In this document: piece after piece, positions 15,605 to 25,032 of the stretch | How the letters are laid out: each line of letters opens with the position of its first letter | How positions within the stretch are numbered: the stretch's first letter is position 1 | NCBI RefSeq assembly: GCF_009827325.1 | Contig: NZ_WTYC01000005.1 | Coordinates: forward strand, 186,001-250,000 | Source: Qipengyuania vulgaris | Lineage (GTDB): Bacteria; Pseudomonadota; Alphaproteobacteria; Sphingomonadales; Sphingomonadaceae | Direction: 5' to 3' | DNA length: 64,000 nucleotides | The notes under the pieces: model-generated | Databases searched by the model: none | Told to the model about the DNA's origin: nothing | Seen by the model: the letters and a program-made list of their open reading frames with translations, nothing else | Made by a program: the position numbers and the translations under genes

Positions 15605-15986
15605 GGCGCGGAGATAGGGGGACGCGGCGCAGGGGTCTAGGTTTGAGTTGGGATTGTCGACGCCTGGTCACGGCAGTCAAAGGCCGGATGGCCGCCCGCA
15701 GCGGGTGCAGCTTGCTGCACGTCTGGCGAGGACGAACCCGCGGACGCGGGTTCGGAACACCAGACAGCAAAAAAACCCTCGAGCCGGGGGCATTGGCTCG
15801 AGGGTTCCTTGTGAGCGTTCGTCACGCTTGGATACCGAGCGGTTTTTAAGGGCGGGCAATCAACAGGGGGGAAATTGCCGCCACCGCTTCGATAACTCCA
15901 GTTCTAGGCCTGCCGGGATTGCTGCTCAATGAACATTCCGACTCGGCGAATCGCAACAATGGAACGGGTTGTCGCCGAAGTGTTAT
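15605..15986. other. Gene-free stretch with three consecutive hairpins
   Basis: No coding frame here has credible protein features. It holds GTGCAG-cttg-CTGCAC (15705-15720), a two-tier hairpin at 15721-15765 (outer GTCTGG/CCAGAC, inner 10-bp CGAACCCGCG/CGCGGGTTCG) and the minus-strand terminator at 15767-15806. The xth promoter must also lie here. I see no match to 6S, SRP or RNase P RNA signatures, but a small RNA is possible. Confidence 0.5.
15767..15806 (-). terminator. Rho-independent terminator on the minus strand
   Basis: A perfect 12-bp stem (15774-15785 with 15795-15806) with a 9-nt loop is followed on the minus strand by a run of seven T. It lies 180 nt beyond the lolA stop, which leaves room for a 3' untranslated RNA or a small RNA between them. 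Confidence 0.85.
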
Positions 15987-16646
15987 TTACGGGCGACGGG
16001 ACGAACGACGCGGGTCCTTGAAGGTAAATGCGCTGTCCGCAACCGACACGCCGTAGCGGTTGTTGTTGAGGCGAACCGTGGTGCGGTGATTCTGCGAATC
16101 GAGCGCCACCCAGTGCGTGAGGCGCAAACCGCCCGGGGCCGATCCGTCGCGCGCGAAGATCAGCGTGATCGCGCCGAATTCGGGGCGGCCCGGATCGCGC
16201 ACTTCGATGCTGACGACGTCGCTATGGCTGGTCGGAACCAGCTTGCCGTATTTCTTCACGTCGCGGCTCGGGTCGAGCAGTGCGCCCAGCGGCGAATTGC
16301 TGATCGGCCAGCGCTGGACCTGGTTCACCTCGTAGTCGATCATGTACATCGACTTGCCGTTCGAGACGACGAGGAGCGGCACGCCCTTTTCATATTCGAA
16401 ACGGATCTTGCCGGGGCGCTTCAGCGTCATCACGCCCGAAACGGCCTGGCCGTTGCGGTCGGTCTGGACGAAGTCCGCCTTCATGGTGGAAATGCCGCGC
16501 AATGCAGCGACCGCACGGTCGAGATCGCCGGCCGCCGCTTCGACGGGGGTCGGAGCGGCATAAAAGGATGCGGGAACACCCACGGATAGCGCAAGCGCCA
16601 GTGCGGAGGCGACGGGACGATTTTTGAAGATAGACAAGGTGCTCAT
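15987..16646 (-). CDS. lolA: Outer-membrane lipoprotein carrier protein LolA
   Basis: LolA shuttles lipoproteins through the periplasm from LolCDE to the outer membrane. The 219-residue product has a signal peptide (RPVASALALALSVGVPASFYA) and the fold-defining sequence MKADFVQTDRNGQAVSGVMTLKRPGKIRFEY in family order, then YMIDYEVNQVQRWPI. It matches the alphaproteobacterial LolA-like (DUF6263-free, short) form. The start ATG at 16646 gives MSTLSIFKNRP. Its presence agrees with the several lipoproteins predicted in this window. It is transcribed toward the terminator at 15767. Confidence 0.92.
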   Translation of the reverse strand: MSTLSIFKNRPVASALALALSVGVPASFYAAPTPVEAAAGDLDRAVAALRGISTMKADFVQTDRNGQAVSGVMTLKRPGKIRFEYEKGVPLLVVSNGKSMYMIDYEVNQVQRWPISNSPLGALLDPSRDVKKYGKLVPTSHSDVVSIEVRDPGRPEFGAITLIFARDGSAPGGLRLTHWVALDSQNHRTTVRLNNNRYGVSVADSAFTFKDPRRSSRRP

Positions 16647-16734
16647 GCTCCTGAATTACAGTCGGAGCATTGAACTGTCACTGAACTAAAGGCGTTCCCG
16701 CCGTTCAGCTTCCGGACCGCACGGCCCGGCCAGA

Positions 16735-16902
16735 TCACTTGATCTTGGCTTCCTTGAATTCGACGTGCTTGCGCGCCACCGGATCGTACTTCTTGAAGAC
16801 GAACTTTTCGGTGTGGTTGCGCGGATTCTTCTTCGTCACGTAATAGAAGCCCGTGTCGGCGGTCGAGACGAGCTTGATCTTGACGGTTGCGGGCTTCGCC
16901 AT
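16735..16902 (-). CDS. rpmG: 50S ribosomal protein L33
   Basis: A 55-residue basic protein beginning [20 protein letters not shown] and continuing [14 protein letters not shown], the exact L33 pattern; it ends EFKEAKIK. It lacks the CxxC zinc pairs, so it is the zinc-independent (C-) form. It is too short to be picked up by length-based gene finding but identity is unambiguous. It lies alone between lolA and arfB on the minus strand. Confidence 0.97.
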   Translation of the reverse strand: MAKPATVKIKLVSTADTGFYYVTKKNPRNHTEKFVFKKYDPVARKHVEFKEAKIK

Positions 16903-17050
16903 GGCGTGTTCCTAAAGATCTTTCGAAAAGGGTCCGCCCCACGCGAGGGAGAGGCGGCCTAAATAATAAGGGCGGCGCGTGTCGCACCGCCGTCCGGCGC
17001 GCCCTTTGTGTGATTCACCGGCAAAAGTCAAGCGCCCGGCGCACCCGGCA

Positions 17051-17455
17051 TTACCATTCGACCTTGCCGCGCTTGGCCTTCACGTCGCCCCGCACCTTCT
17101 TGGCCTTGAGGCGTTTCACCTTGCCCACGCGGTTCACCCTGCTCTTCTTGCGTTTCCGGGGCGGATCAAGCGCTTGATTGACAAGTTGGATCAGACGCTC
17201 CCGCGCCGCCTCGCGGTTCTGTTCCTGCGTGCGGTACTCGTTGGCGGTGAGGACGATTTCGCCGTTCTTGGTGAACCTGCTGCCCGCGATTTCCTTGATT
17301 CGCTCGAAGGTTTCCGGGCTCAGGCCGAGCTGGAATACGTCCACCCGGAGCTGCACCGCCGTGGCGACCTTGTTCACATTCTGCCCGCCCGGGCCGGAGG
17401 ACGCGATGAATTTCTCTTCGGCGATCTCCAACGCCCGGTCGACGATTCTACCCAT
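17051..17455 (-). CDS. arfB: Peptidyl-tRNA hydrolase ArfB (ribosome rescue)
   Basis: ArfB (YaeJ) releases nascent chains from stalled, mRNA-less ribosomes. The 134-residue protein has the catalytic GGQ in SSGPGGQNVNKVATAVQLR and a basic C-terminal tail (PPRKRKKSRVNRVGKVKRLK) that in the family enters the empty mRNA channel. There is no codon-recognition domain, which excludes RF1/RF2. The ATG at 17455 lies 8 nt inside the end of the upstream rluA-type gene, giving coupling pabBC - rluA - arfB. Confidence 0.95.
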   Translation of the reverse strand: MGRIVDRALEIAEEKFIASSGPGGQNVNKVATAVQLRVDVFQLGLSPETFERIKEIAGSRFTKNGEIVLTANEYRTQEQNREAARERLIQLVNQALDPPRKRKKSRVNRVGKVKRLKAKKVRGDVKAKRGKVEW

Positions 17456-18104
17456 CCGTGAACCCGAGCGCCGCGAACTCGCGCGGCAGCGGCGCGGCCG
17501 CCTCTATGGCCGGCTTCTTCTCCCGCGGGACCACCAAACCTGCGGCATGCAGCATGGTACGAGGCGCGCCCTTGCCCGTCCCGTAAACCGGATCGCCCAA
17601 CAGCGGCATGCCCAAACCTGCCTCGCAATGAATCCGGATCTGGTGCGTCCTTCCGGTTTCCGGACGGAATTCGAGGAGGGCCTTTCCATCAAGTTCCATC
17701 AGCTTGCGCCAATGGGTGATCGAGGGCTTGCCCTTCTTCGCGGCGATCATGCGCCAGCCTTTTTCCGCGCTGCTGATCTTGGAAAGTGAGAGCTCGATAG
17801 TGCCCTCTTCGCCCTCGGGGATACCCGCAACGACACCGACATAACGCTTGGTCACGAGCCGGTCCTCGAACGCCTTGGCGAATCGCTTCAACGCCTTGGG
17901 ATTGCGGGCCAGCAGCAGGCAGCCGCTGGTGTCCGTATCGAGCCGGTGGACCGGCGAGGGATCGCGCTGGAAGCCGAGGCGGAGCTGTTCGAAATGGTCT
18001 TCCAGACACGGCCCGCCGCGCTTCGGGCGATCCACGGAAATACCCGCAGGCTTGTTGATCACGAGCGCTTCGCCGTCTTCGAAAATAATCGGGATGTCGG
18101 TCAT
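17448..18104 (-). CDS. RluA family RNA pseudouridine synthase
   Basis: A 218-residue catalytic domain of the RluA family, which isomerises uridine in rRNA or tRNA. Key motifs: INKPAGISVDRP at residues 17-28, HRLDTDTSGCLLLAR with the catalytic Asp, and FRPETGRTHQIRIH. There is no N-terminal S4 domain, as in RluA itself or TruC. The ATG at 18104 overlaps the stop of the pabBC gene (ATGA, 18101-18104). The target base cannot be deduced. Confidence 0.92.
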   Translation of the reverse strand: MTDIPIIFEDGEALVINKPAGISVDRPKRGGPCLEDHFEQLRLGFQRDPSPVHRLDTDTSGCLLLARNPKALKRFAKAFEDRLVTKRYVGVVAGIPEGEEGTIELSLSKISSAEKGWRMIAAKKGKPSITHWRKLMELDGKALLEFRPETGRTHQIRIHCEAGLGMPLLGDPVYGTGKGAPRTMLHAAGLVVPREKKPAIEAAAPLPREFAALGFTDG

Positions 18105-19912
18105 ACGGCTTTCAGTTCGGCCCGCACCATCTGGCGCAGCGCATTTCCGAGGAAGAAACCGTCCTCGAGATCGGCAATGGTGAGTTCGGCTTCGCGCGCC
18201 CTGCCCCCGTCGAGGAGCGACTGGCGGAACACGCCGGGCAGGAGGCCGAGCGCTGCGGGCGGCGTCAGCCATACGCCATCGCGTTCGACAAAGATATTGG
18301 TGACGCACCCTTCGGTCAGCAAACCATCCTCGCGTACGAACAATGCCTCGGTCGCCCCATGGCGCCTGGCGATGGCCTGCGCATCTTCATAAAAGCCGCG
18401 GTCGGTGGTCTTGTGGCGCAGCCGCCAGTCGCCGGAATCGACCGGCAGCGGGAGGATGATGCACGCGGCGGGATTGGGCCAGGCATCGGGCATGCCCTGC
18501 ACCTCCAGCGCAATGGCACCGCTGCGCGAAGCCAGCAGACGGATACGGCCCGGCTCGTCGAGGACGAAACAGCAGGCATGGAGCTGGTTGCGCGCGTCGT
18601 GACGGTCGAAGCCGAAACCCAGTTCCGCCGCGCTGTCCTTCATCCGCGAAAGATGTGTTTCGAGCAGGGGTATGCCTTCCTCGGGCGTGAAGCGCATGGT
18701 TTCGATCAGGTCGAACTGCGCCGCCTTGTGTTCGGGCGAGGACTTGCTGGCAAATGCCCCCTTGAGCAGCGCTTCGCGCCATTCCGTGCGCGCTTCGCTG
18801 TCGGCCACGATCGCGCCGCCCACGCCCAGTACGGCCTTGCCCCGAGCATTCTCGATCTCGGTCAGCCGCAAGGTGCGGATGGCGACGTTGAATGCGGCAT
18901 CGCCATCCGCACCGATCCGTCCGATGGCCCCGCAATAGGGCCCGCGCGGTTCGCGCTCCACCGCCTCGATCAGTTCCATCGCGCGGATTTTCGGTGCGCC
19001 GGTGATCGAACCACAGGGGAAAAGCGCGCGCACCAGATCGGCCGCGCCCCTGTCCTCGCGCAATTGGGCGCGCACCACGCTCACCATCTGGTGCACCGTC
19101 GGATAGCTCTCGATCGCGAAGGGTTCGTCCACCCGCACGCTGCCCGCCTCGGCCATGCGGGAGAGATCGTTGCGCATCAGGTCCACGATCATGAGGTTTT
19201 CGGCCTTGTCCTTGACCGAATTCGCCAGTTCTCCGGCCAAGGCTGCATCCTGCCCTGCGTCGGCGGACCGCGGACGTGTGCCCTTCATCGGCTTGGCCTT
19301 GGCTTCCCGTCCTTTCAGGGAAACGAACAGTTCGGGCGACAGGCTCAGCAGCCAGTGCGATCCGTCGAAGATCACTCCGCCATAGCCCGCCTGAGCCGCA
19401 GGTCGCAGTGCGGCATAGAGGCCCAGCGGATCGCCAGTGAAATTACCGGCCAGAGGAAAGGTCAGATTGGCCTGGTAGATATCGCCTGCACGGATCGCTT
19501 CCTGAAGGCGTTCGAATGCCAGCTCGTAACCGCCGGGCGAGATTTGCGGCTCCAGCGGGCCTACGCTTCCCGGGCCCTGCGCCCGTGCGGCGAGCCATGC
19601 CGGCATTTCGCCGGCGGCAATTCGCCGGGGTTCATCGAACAGGCCCAGCCAGACCAACGGGCCAGCCCCGCCCGCCTTTGCCTCGGCCAGAGGCAAGAGC
19701 CGATCCTCCAGTGCCAGCCCGGCTTCATAGGCGATATAGCCCGCCAGTTCGCCGCCTTCCTGCCGCGCGGCCTCGGCAGCTGAAAGCACGGCCTCGACCT
19801 CGTCGGTCCGATTGGCGACGAACAGCTGCTTGGGATTTTCATAGAACAGGGCATCGGCGGCGTCGTGTTCGCGCGCATCGTCTAACAGAACGAATGGGTG
19901 CCTGCCCGCCAT
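18101..19912 (-). CDS. pabBC: Fused aminodeoxychorismate synthase component I / aminodeoxychorismate lyase
   Basis: A 603-residue fusion that makes p-aminobenzoate for folate. Residues 1 to about 390 are PabB: IYQANLTFPLAG (145-156), KPMKGTRPRS (207-216) with the catalytic Lys, MRNDLSRMAEAGSVRV, and PCGSITGAPKIRAMELIE (299-316). From about 398 it is PabC, a fold IV PLP enzyme: Lys501 in RHKTTDRGFYEDA is the likely Schiff-base residue, and EGCVTNIFVERDGVWLTPP follows. The start is ATG 19912 (MAGRHPFVLLDD), 107 nt from the divergent HerA-like gene. The glutaminase partner PabA is not nearby. Confidence 0.95.
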   Translation of the reverse strand: MAGRHPFVLLDDAREHDAADALFYENPKQLFVANRTDEVEAVLSAAEAARQEGGELAGYIAYEAGLALEDRLLPLAEAKAGGAGPLVWLGLFDEPRRIAAGEMPAWLAARAQGPGSVGPLEPQISPGGYELAFERLQEAIRAGDIYQANLTFPLAGNFTGDPLGLYAALRPAAQAGYGGVIFDGSHWLLSLSPELFVSLKGREAKAKPMKGTRPRSADAGQDAALAGELANSVKDKAENLMIVDLMRNDLSRMAEAGSVRVDEPFAIESYPTVHQMVSVVRAQLREDRGAADLVRALFPCGSITGAPKIRAMELIEAVEREPRGPYCGAIGRIGADGDAAFNVAIRTLRLTEIENARGKAVLGVGGAIVADSEARTEWREALLKGAFASKSSPEHKAAQFDLIETMRFTPEEGIPLLETHLSRMKDSAAELGFGFDRHDARNQLHACCFVLDEPGRIRLLASRSGAIALEVQGMPDAWPNPAACIILPLPVDSGDWRLRHKTTDRGFYEDAQAIARRHGATEALFVREDGLLTEGCVTNIFVERDGVWLTPPAALGLLPGVFRQSLLDGGRAREAELTIADLEDGFFLGNALRQMVRAELKAV

Positions 19913-20019
19913 CTTGCGTCTGCCTTTACAGAGCCTGCGCGCCAAGTCGAGGGATTGCTTGACCATTGCGCCAGGCCTGCGCCAAATCGATACGCACCAC
20001 AAACAAGGGCGGGACAACG

Positions 20020-21546
20020 ATGAGCACTATCTTTCTTGGCGCCACCGACGCAGGCGGCCAGCAGTTCATGCGGCTCGCGCAGGCCAACCGCCACGGCTTG
20101 ATCGCAGGCGCCACCGGCACCGGGAAGACCGTGACCCTACAGGGGCTGGCTGAGAGTTTCTCCGCCCAGGGCGTGCCGGTCTTCGTGGCCGATGTGAAAG
20201 GCGACCTTGCGGGCATTGCGATGTCCGGATCGCCGCAGTTCAAACACGCCGACAAGCTTGAGGGCAGGGCGAAGGAACTGGGCATGGATGATTATGCCTA
20301 TGCCGATAACGCCGCGGTTTTCTGGGATCTCTACGGCGAACAGGGTTTCCCGATCCGCACCACGATTTCGGAAATGGGGCCGCTGCTGCTTGCGCGGCTG
20401 CTCGACCTGAACGAAACGCAGGAAGGCGTGCTCAACATCGTCTTCCGCTATGCGGACGAGAACAATCTCCTGCTGATCGATCTCGGCGACCTGCAATCGA
20501 TGCTCACCTTCGCCTATGACAATGCGAGCGAGCTTTCGGGCACCTATGGCAATGTTTCCAAGGCGAGTGTCGGGGCAATCCAGCGGCAGTTGCTCAGCTT
20601 CGAAAGCCAGGGCGCGGACATGTTCTTCGGCGAACCGGCGCTGGAGATCGACGATTTCCTTACGGTGGACGATCGGGGTCGCGGCATCATCAATGTCCTC
20701 GCCGCCGACAAGTTGATGCGCGGGCCCAAGCTTTACGCCACCTTCCTCCTCTGGCTGCTGGCCGAATTGTTCGAGACCCTCCCCGAGGTAGGCGATCCCG
20801 AAAAGCCGAAGCTGGTGTTCTTCTTCGACGAAGCGCACCTGCTGTTCGACGACGCTCCTGAAGCGCTGGAAAACAAGGTCGAGCAGGTCGTGCGGCTGAT
20901 CCGATCGAAGGGAGTTGGCGTCTATTTCGTGACGCAGAACCCGATCGATATCCCGGAAAAGATCGCCGGACAGCTGGGCAACCGCATCCAGCACGCCCTG
21001 CGCGCCTTTACCCCGCGCGACCAGCGCGCGATCAAGGCGGCAGCCGAGACGTTCCGCATCAATCCCGCGCTCGATGTCGAACAGGCGATCACCGAACTCA
21101 AGGTCGGCGAGGCTCTGGTCTCCACGCTCGACGAGGACGGTGCGCCGACAGTAGTTCAGCGCACACTGATCAAGCCGCCGCATTCACGGCTTGGCCCGGT
21201 GACCGAAAAGGAACGCAAGATCGTCAATTCGGTCAGCGAGCTGGACGGGAAATATGACGACGCCGTCGACCGCGAGAGCGCGGAGGAGGTGCTTGCCGCC
21301 AAGGCCGCAGATGCCGCTGCAACCGCCGAAGAGGTGGCGGAGCAGGGGCGAGAGGAAGTGGCGAAGCGCAGCCGCAAGTCGACCTCGATGTGGGGCAAGG
21401 CTGGCAAGGCGGCGGCCACGGCTGCGGCCGGTTCGCTCACTTCGATCGCGGTGGCGACGGTACTGGGCAAGAAATCGAGCGCCAATCCGCTGCGGACCGG
21501 CGCCACGGCTTTCGTGCGCAACATCATCGGCGGATTGATGCGCTAG
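20020..21546 (+). CDS. HerA-like (DUF853/YjgR) ATPase
   Basis: A 508-residue ATPase of the DUF853 family, related to HerA and FtsK helicases. Walker A is AGATGTGKT (29-37), Walker B is [15 protein letters not shown], and a sensor-like [12 protein letters not shown] follows. The C terminus from about 420 is low-complexity Ala/Glu then a basic Ala/Gly stretch. GGGCGGGA precedes the ATG at 20020 ([13 protein letters not shown]). The gene meets the histidine kinase gene tail to tail with a 4-nt overlap. Function of YjgR proteins is not established. Confidence 0.9.
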   Translation: MSTIFLGATDAGGQQFMRLAQANRHGLIAGATGTGKTVTLQGLAESFSAQGVPVFVADVKGDLAGIAMSGSPQFKHADKLEGRAKELGMDDYAYADNAAVFWDLYGEQGFPIRTTISEMGPLLLARLLDLNETQEGVLNIVFRYADENNLLLIDLGDLQSMLTFAYDNASELSGTYGNVSKASVGAIQRQLLSFESQGADMFFGEPALEIDDFLTVDDRGRGIINVLAADKLMRGPKLYATFLLWLLAELFETLPEVGDPEKPKLVFFFDEAHLLFDDAPEALENKVEQVVRLIRSKGVGVYFVTQNPIDIPEKIAGQLGNRIQHALRAFTPRDQRAIKAAAETFRINPALDVEQAITELKVGEALVSTLDEDGAPTVVQRTLIKPPHSRLGPVTEKERKIVNSVSELDGKYDDAVDRESAEEVLAAKAADAAATAEEVAEQGREEVAKRSRKSTSMWGKAGKAAATAAAGSLTSIAVATVLGKKSSANPLRTGATAFVRNIIGGLMR

Positions 21547-22970
21547 AGCGGGAGGCGGAATTCCGCGCGGAGCCCCCCTTCGGGGCGGTTCGACAAATTC
21601 AGTTCTCCGCCGTGCTGTTCGGCAACGGCGCGCGCCAGCGTCAGGCCGAGCCCCGCCCCGCCGGTGGCGCGGTTCCGGCTCGCCTCGCCGCGGGTGAAGG
21701 GCTCCAGCATGTCGGCAATGCGATCTTCGGGGATGCCCGGCCCGCTGTCCTCTACGCGCAGAACGGCGGTATCGCCTTCCTGTAGCACGCTTACGCAAGC
21801 GCCCCCGCCATAGCGCAGGGCGTTCGAGACGAGGTTACGCAGCCCGCGCTTCAGCCAGGTGAGGTGGATGGGCGCGACGATGCGCTGCGTTTCCAGCTCG
21901 ACCGTCTCGCCCATATCCTCGAATTCCTCGACCACAGAAGCCGCCAATGCAGCAAGGTCGGTCCGTTCCGGCGCAGCGTCCGACTTGCCGACGCGCGCAA
22001 GCGCGAGGATTTCGTCGAGCGTAAGCGTGATGTCCTCGATGCTGTCGATCATGCGTTCACGCGCGGCGGCATTTTCGACGCTTTCAACCCGCACACGAAG
22101 CGCGGCCAGCGGCGTCTTGAGATCGTGTCCGATCGCTCCGAGCATCACGTCCTTTTCCGCCAGCATGGCACCGATCCGTGCCTCCATCGCATTATGCGCG
22201 CCAATCAGACGGCGGACATCCTCCGGCCCGTGGGGCTCCATCGGCTCCGACTGGCTGGGCCGCCGCGAAAATTCCTCGGTCCGCGTCGTCAGTTGGGCGA
22301 GCGGCCCGGTAATCCGGCGCAGGACGAGCCAGAGGACGAACGAGAGGAGCAGGGTAAGTGCGCCGGCCTGGAGCAAGGGGAACAGCGGTCCGAATTCCTC
22401 ATGCGGCTTGCGAATGGGGGCGCGGACCACGTCCCATCCATCGCCATCGGTGATTCCGGCGATGGCGATAGAATCCGGCAGGTCTTCCGGCGCATAACCG
22501 CGGCGAAGGGCAAGGCGCTGCATAAACCGTTGCGCGATCGGGTCTGCTGAGACGGGCCGCTCGACCAGCCTGATATCGGTGAATTCGCGGCCGTTCTCGC
22601 GCAATGTCTCCGCAAGGCGTTCCTGCAGTTCGGGCATCGCGCGGTCCTGCAGCAAGGACTGGAAGCCGGTCTCGCGCGTGAAATCGGTGCCGGAGAACCG
22701 GCGGCCCATGCGGCGCGGGCGGTCCTGCTCGTCGCGGGAGGACATTTCCCGGCCGGGGTCGATTCGGGCCACGAGGTCTTCCGCGCCGCCTTCCCGAATG
22801 CGGGCCGAAGCGACGAGGCGCAGGCTTAGCGTATTTACTAAACCGGTCTCGGCACGGTCCTTTTCGATGCTCCACGCCAGAAGGCCGTTGACGCCCTGGA
22901 CGATGAAGAGCGTGAGCGCGACTGCCAGCGTGACCTGGCCGAGCAGGCTTTTCGGAAGCCAGCGCGTCAC
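21543..22970 (-). CDS. Two-component sensor histidine kinase
   Basis: A 475-residue inner-membrane sensor: transmembrane helices at about 11-33 and 197-219 flank a 160-residue periplasmic domain rich in Arg and acidic residues. A HAMP linker follows, then the HisKA dimerisation domain with phosphoacceptor His282 ([15 protein letters not shown]) and the ATPase domain ([43 protein letters not shown]). The ATG at 22970 overlaps the response-regulator stop by 4 nt. It is EnvZ/QseC-like in architecture. The signal is unknown; the EF-hand protein encoded upstream hints at calcium or divalent metal. Confidence 0.94.
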   Translation of the reverse strand: MTRWLPKSLLGQVTLAVALTLFIVQGVNGLLAWSIEKDRAETGLVNTLSLRLVASARIREGGAEDLVARIDPGREMSSRDEQDRPRRMGRRFSGTDFTRETGFQSLLQDRAMPELQERLAETLRENGREFTDIRLVERPVSADPIAQRFMQRLALRRGYAPEDLPDSIAIAGITDGDGWDVVRAPIRKPHEEFGPLFPLLQAGALTLLLSFVLWLVLRRITGPLAQLTTRTEEFSRRPSQSEPMEPHGPEDVRRLIGAHNAMEARIGAMLAEKDVMLGAIGHDLKTPLAALRVRVESVENAAARERMIDSIEDITLTLDEILALARVGKSDAAPERTDLAALAASVVEEFEDMGETVELETQRIVAPIHLTWLKRGLRNLVSNALRYGGGACVSVLQEGDTAVLRVEDSGPGIPEDRIADMLEPFTRGEASRNRATGGAGLGLTLARAVAEQHGGELNLSNRPEGGLRAEFRLPL

Positions 22971-23701
22971 CGGCTATCCTGCGCCACCCGTGTAACGTCG
23001 GCGGCGAAACGGTAGCCTCCGCCGCGCACGGTCTGGATGAAATGCGGGCTGCGGCTGTCTGCTTCGATCTTTCGGCGGAGTCGGCTGATCTGATTATCGA
23101 CCGCACGATCGAACAGATGGGCTTCGCGGCCCTGCACCATATCGAGCAATTGATCCCGGTCGAGAACGCGGCGCGGGTGATCGCAGAAGGCCCGCAGCAT
23201 GCGGAATTCGGCGGTCGAGATCGGTACGAGCGTGCCTTCGGGATCAATCAGGCGACGCTTCAGGGGATCGAGCTTCCAGCCCTCGAAGGCGTACAGCATG
23301 TCCTCGGCAGCATCTTCCGGTACGCGCTCGGCACGCCGCAGGACCGAACGGATACGCGCCACGAGTTCGCGCGGTTCGAAGGGTTTCGTCACATAATCGT
23401 CCGCGCCGATCTCGAGGCCGACGATCCGGTCCATTGCTTCGCCCTTGGCGGTCAGGAGGATAACCGGCAGGTTCTTGGTTTCAGCAAGGTGGCGGCACAG
23501 CGATAGGCCGTCTTCTCCCGGCATCATGATGTCGAGCAGGACGAGATCGGGCGTTTCCGTGCCGAGCAGGCTGCGCGCCGAGGCGGCGCTGTCCGCTTCA
23601 CGCACGACGAACCCCTGGCCGGTGAGATATTCGGCGAGGGGTTCGCGGAGCGTGCGCTCGTCGTCGACGAGCAGGAGGGTGATGAGCGCGGTATCGTTCA
23701 T
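22967..23701 (-). CDS. OmpR/PhoB family response regulator
   Basis: A 244-residue regulator with receiver domain (acidic pocket Asp13-Asp14, phosphoacceptor Asp57 in VLLDIMMPGEDG, Lys in ILLTAKGEA) and a C-terminal winged helix (STAEFRMLRAFCDHPRRVLDRDQLL, RLRRKIE, TVRGGGYRF). It is followed with a 4-nt overlap by its kinase gene and preceded by the EF-hand protein gene 48 nt upstream on the same strand, so all three are probably one operon. Confidence 0.95.
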   Translation of the reverse strand: MNDTALITLLLVDDERTLREPLAEYLTGQGFVVREADSAASARSLLGTETPDLVLLDIMMPGEDGLSLCRHLAETKNLPVILLTAKGEAMDRIVGLEIGADDYVTKPFEPRELVARIRSVLRRAERVPEDAAEDMLYAFEGWKLDPLKRRLIDPEGTLVPISTAEFRMLRAFCDHPRRVLDRDQLLDMVQGREAHLFDRAVDNQISRLRRKIEADSRSPHFIQTVRGGGYRFAADVTRVAQDSR

Positions 23702-23749
23702 GGATTGGCTTTCGCGCCTACCGTGTGGTTCGCGAGATGCGCAAGCGCC

Positions 23750-24457
23750 TTACTGGGCGGCTTCGCGCTTTGCCTTCCATTCGGCGCGCATCGCCTGATG
23801 GGCGGTTTGCCGCTCGGCGGCGGTAATCGTCCCGTCTCCATTCGTGTCGACCTTGGCGAAATGGGCAGCCTGAGCGGCGTCGAATTCAGCCCGCGTGATC
23901 GACTTGTCGCCATCGGCATCTGCCATGCGAAGCATCATCATGCCGCCGCCGCGACGAGCGCCGCGCATGCCGTGGTGGCCGCGCTTGCCGCCGCGCCGCG
24001 ATTCGGCATCGCTGCCACGATTACCGCGGGCCTCGTGGTTGGCCTGCATTTCTTCTTGGGTGAGGCCACCAGAGGTATCGGCATCCATGGCGGCGAAGCG
24101 TTCTGCCATGCGCTCGGCGCGGCGTTCGGCGCGCGCTTCAAGGCGTTCGCTGCGGCGCTCCATGCGCGCATCGCGCCGTGCTTCCATTTCGGCCTGCGAA
24201 AGTTCGCCGTCGCCATTCGTATCGGCCTTGGCGAACATTTCACTGCGGCGAGCGGCGCGGTCTTCGGCGTTGATCACGCCGTCGCCATTGGCGTCCATTC
24301 TGGCGAACATCTGAGCGCCATGACTGGCCATTTCGGCGCGGGTGACATTGCCGTCGCCATCGGTATCGACCTTGCCCATCGGGCCCTGCGCCAAAGCGGC
24401 GGTTCCGGCCAATGCCAGTGCGGCGGCGGAAAATCCAAGTGCAGTCTTTTTCATCAT
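23750..24457 (-). CDS. Secreted multi-EF-hand protein
   Basis: A 235-residue exported protein. The signal peptide (MMKKTALGFSAAALALAGTA) probably ends at ALAQ, residue 24. Six EF-hand-type loops begin near residues 31, 55, 79, 125, 180 and 204, for example DTDGDGNVTRAE and DANGDGVINAED. The fourth (DADTSGGLTQEE) and fifth (DADGDKSITRAE) deviate from the consensus. An Arg/Glu-rich helix (about 93-120) and a Gly/Arg/His segment (about 157-176, GGKRGHHGMRGARRGGG) separate the pairs. It is presumed to bind calcium in the periplasm. The longer frame starting upstream lacks a signal. It is followed by the two-component genes. Confidence 0.9.
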   Translation of the reverse strand: MMKKTALGFSAAALALAGTAALAQGPMGKVDTDGDGNVTRAEMASHGAQMFARMDANGDGVINAEDRAARRSEMFAKADTNGDGELSQAEMEARRDARMERRSERLEARAERRAERMAERFAAMDADTSGGLTQEEMQANHEARGNRGSDAESRRGGKRGHHGMRGARRGGGMMMLRMADADGDKSITRAEFDAAQAAHFAKVDTNGDGTITAAERQTAHQAMRAEWKAKREAAQ

Positions 24458-24633
24458 TCTCTCCAAACTGGGAGAGCTGCGACGGTGTGTCGGGAAGAGG
24501 GGGAGAAACAGGAGGGCCCGCCGCAGCTCGTGCATTCCTTCTAGAGAGGGATTGTCGCAGCTTTATCCCGAAGACAGGCTGAATTGTAACGAAGTGTCGC
24601 GTTCAGCTGGCCATGTTCATCGCCGTGAAACCC

Positions 24634-25032
24634 TCAGCGCGGGCGGTGCAGCGTTCCTTCGCCCGCAGTCACGAAGATCGCAGTGGCTCGCCCCGCAACG
24701 TCGGCAATGTGCCAGACGCCGGGCGGGTTGATCACATATTCGCCCGCGCCAAGCGTCACGCTCTCGCGGTGTCCGTCGGGAAATTCCTGGTGCAAAACCA
24801 TCTCGCCTTCGGTGCAGATAACCAGCTCGTCGCCGACGGGATGCATTTCCCAACTCGGCCAGCCCTCCTCAAACGTGTGCTCGCTCACCAGCCGCCCCTC
24901 CCGGCCATCGGCCCGGTGCCGCACGCCATAGGCCTCGTACCACTCCATCCCGTCGAAGGGCGGCTGGGGCACGGCGGTGGCGCCGAGACCCAGATGGACG
25001 AAGCTGTCGGCGAGACGGCGCGGGCCGGCCAT
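24634..25032 (-). CDS. Cupin-fold protein
   Basis: A 132-residue protein with a single cupin barrel: SWEMHPVGDELVICTEGEMV gives motif 1 (H-x-x-x-D/E-E type, with several positions changed), and GEYVINPPGVWHIADV gives motif 2 with its His. Such proteins bind a divalent metal or act as small-molecule binding proteins or isomerases. The start overlaps the stop of the VOC gene (TGATG at 25030-25034), so the two are translated together. No substrate is evident. Confidence 0.8.
   Translation of the reverse strand: MAGPRRLADSFVHLGLGATAVPQPPFDGMEWYEAYGVRHRADGREGRLVSEHTFEEGWPSWEMHPVGDELVICTEGEMVLHQEFPDGHRESVTLGAGEYVINPPGVWHIADVAGRATAIFVTAGEGTLHRPR

Noticed and set aside
15605..15986. 6S, SRP or RNase P RNA
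   Set aside because: Conserved core sequences of these RNAs are not visible; only simple hairpins are.
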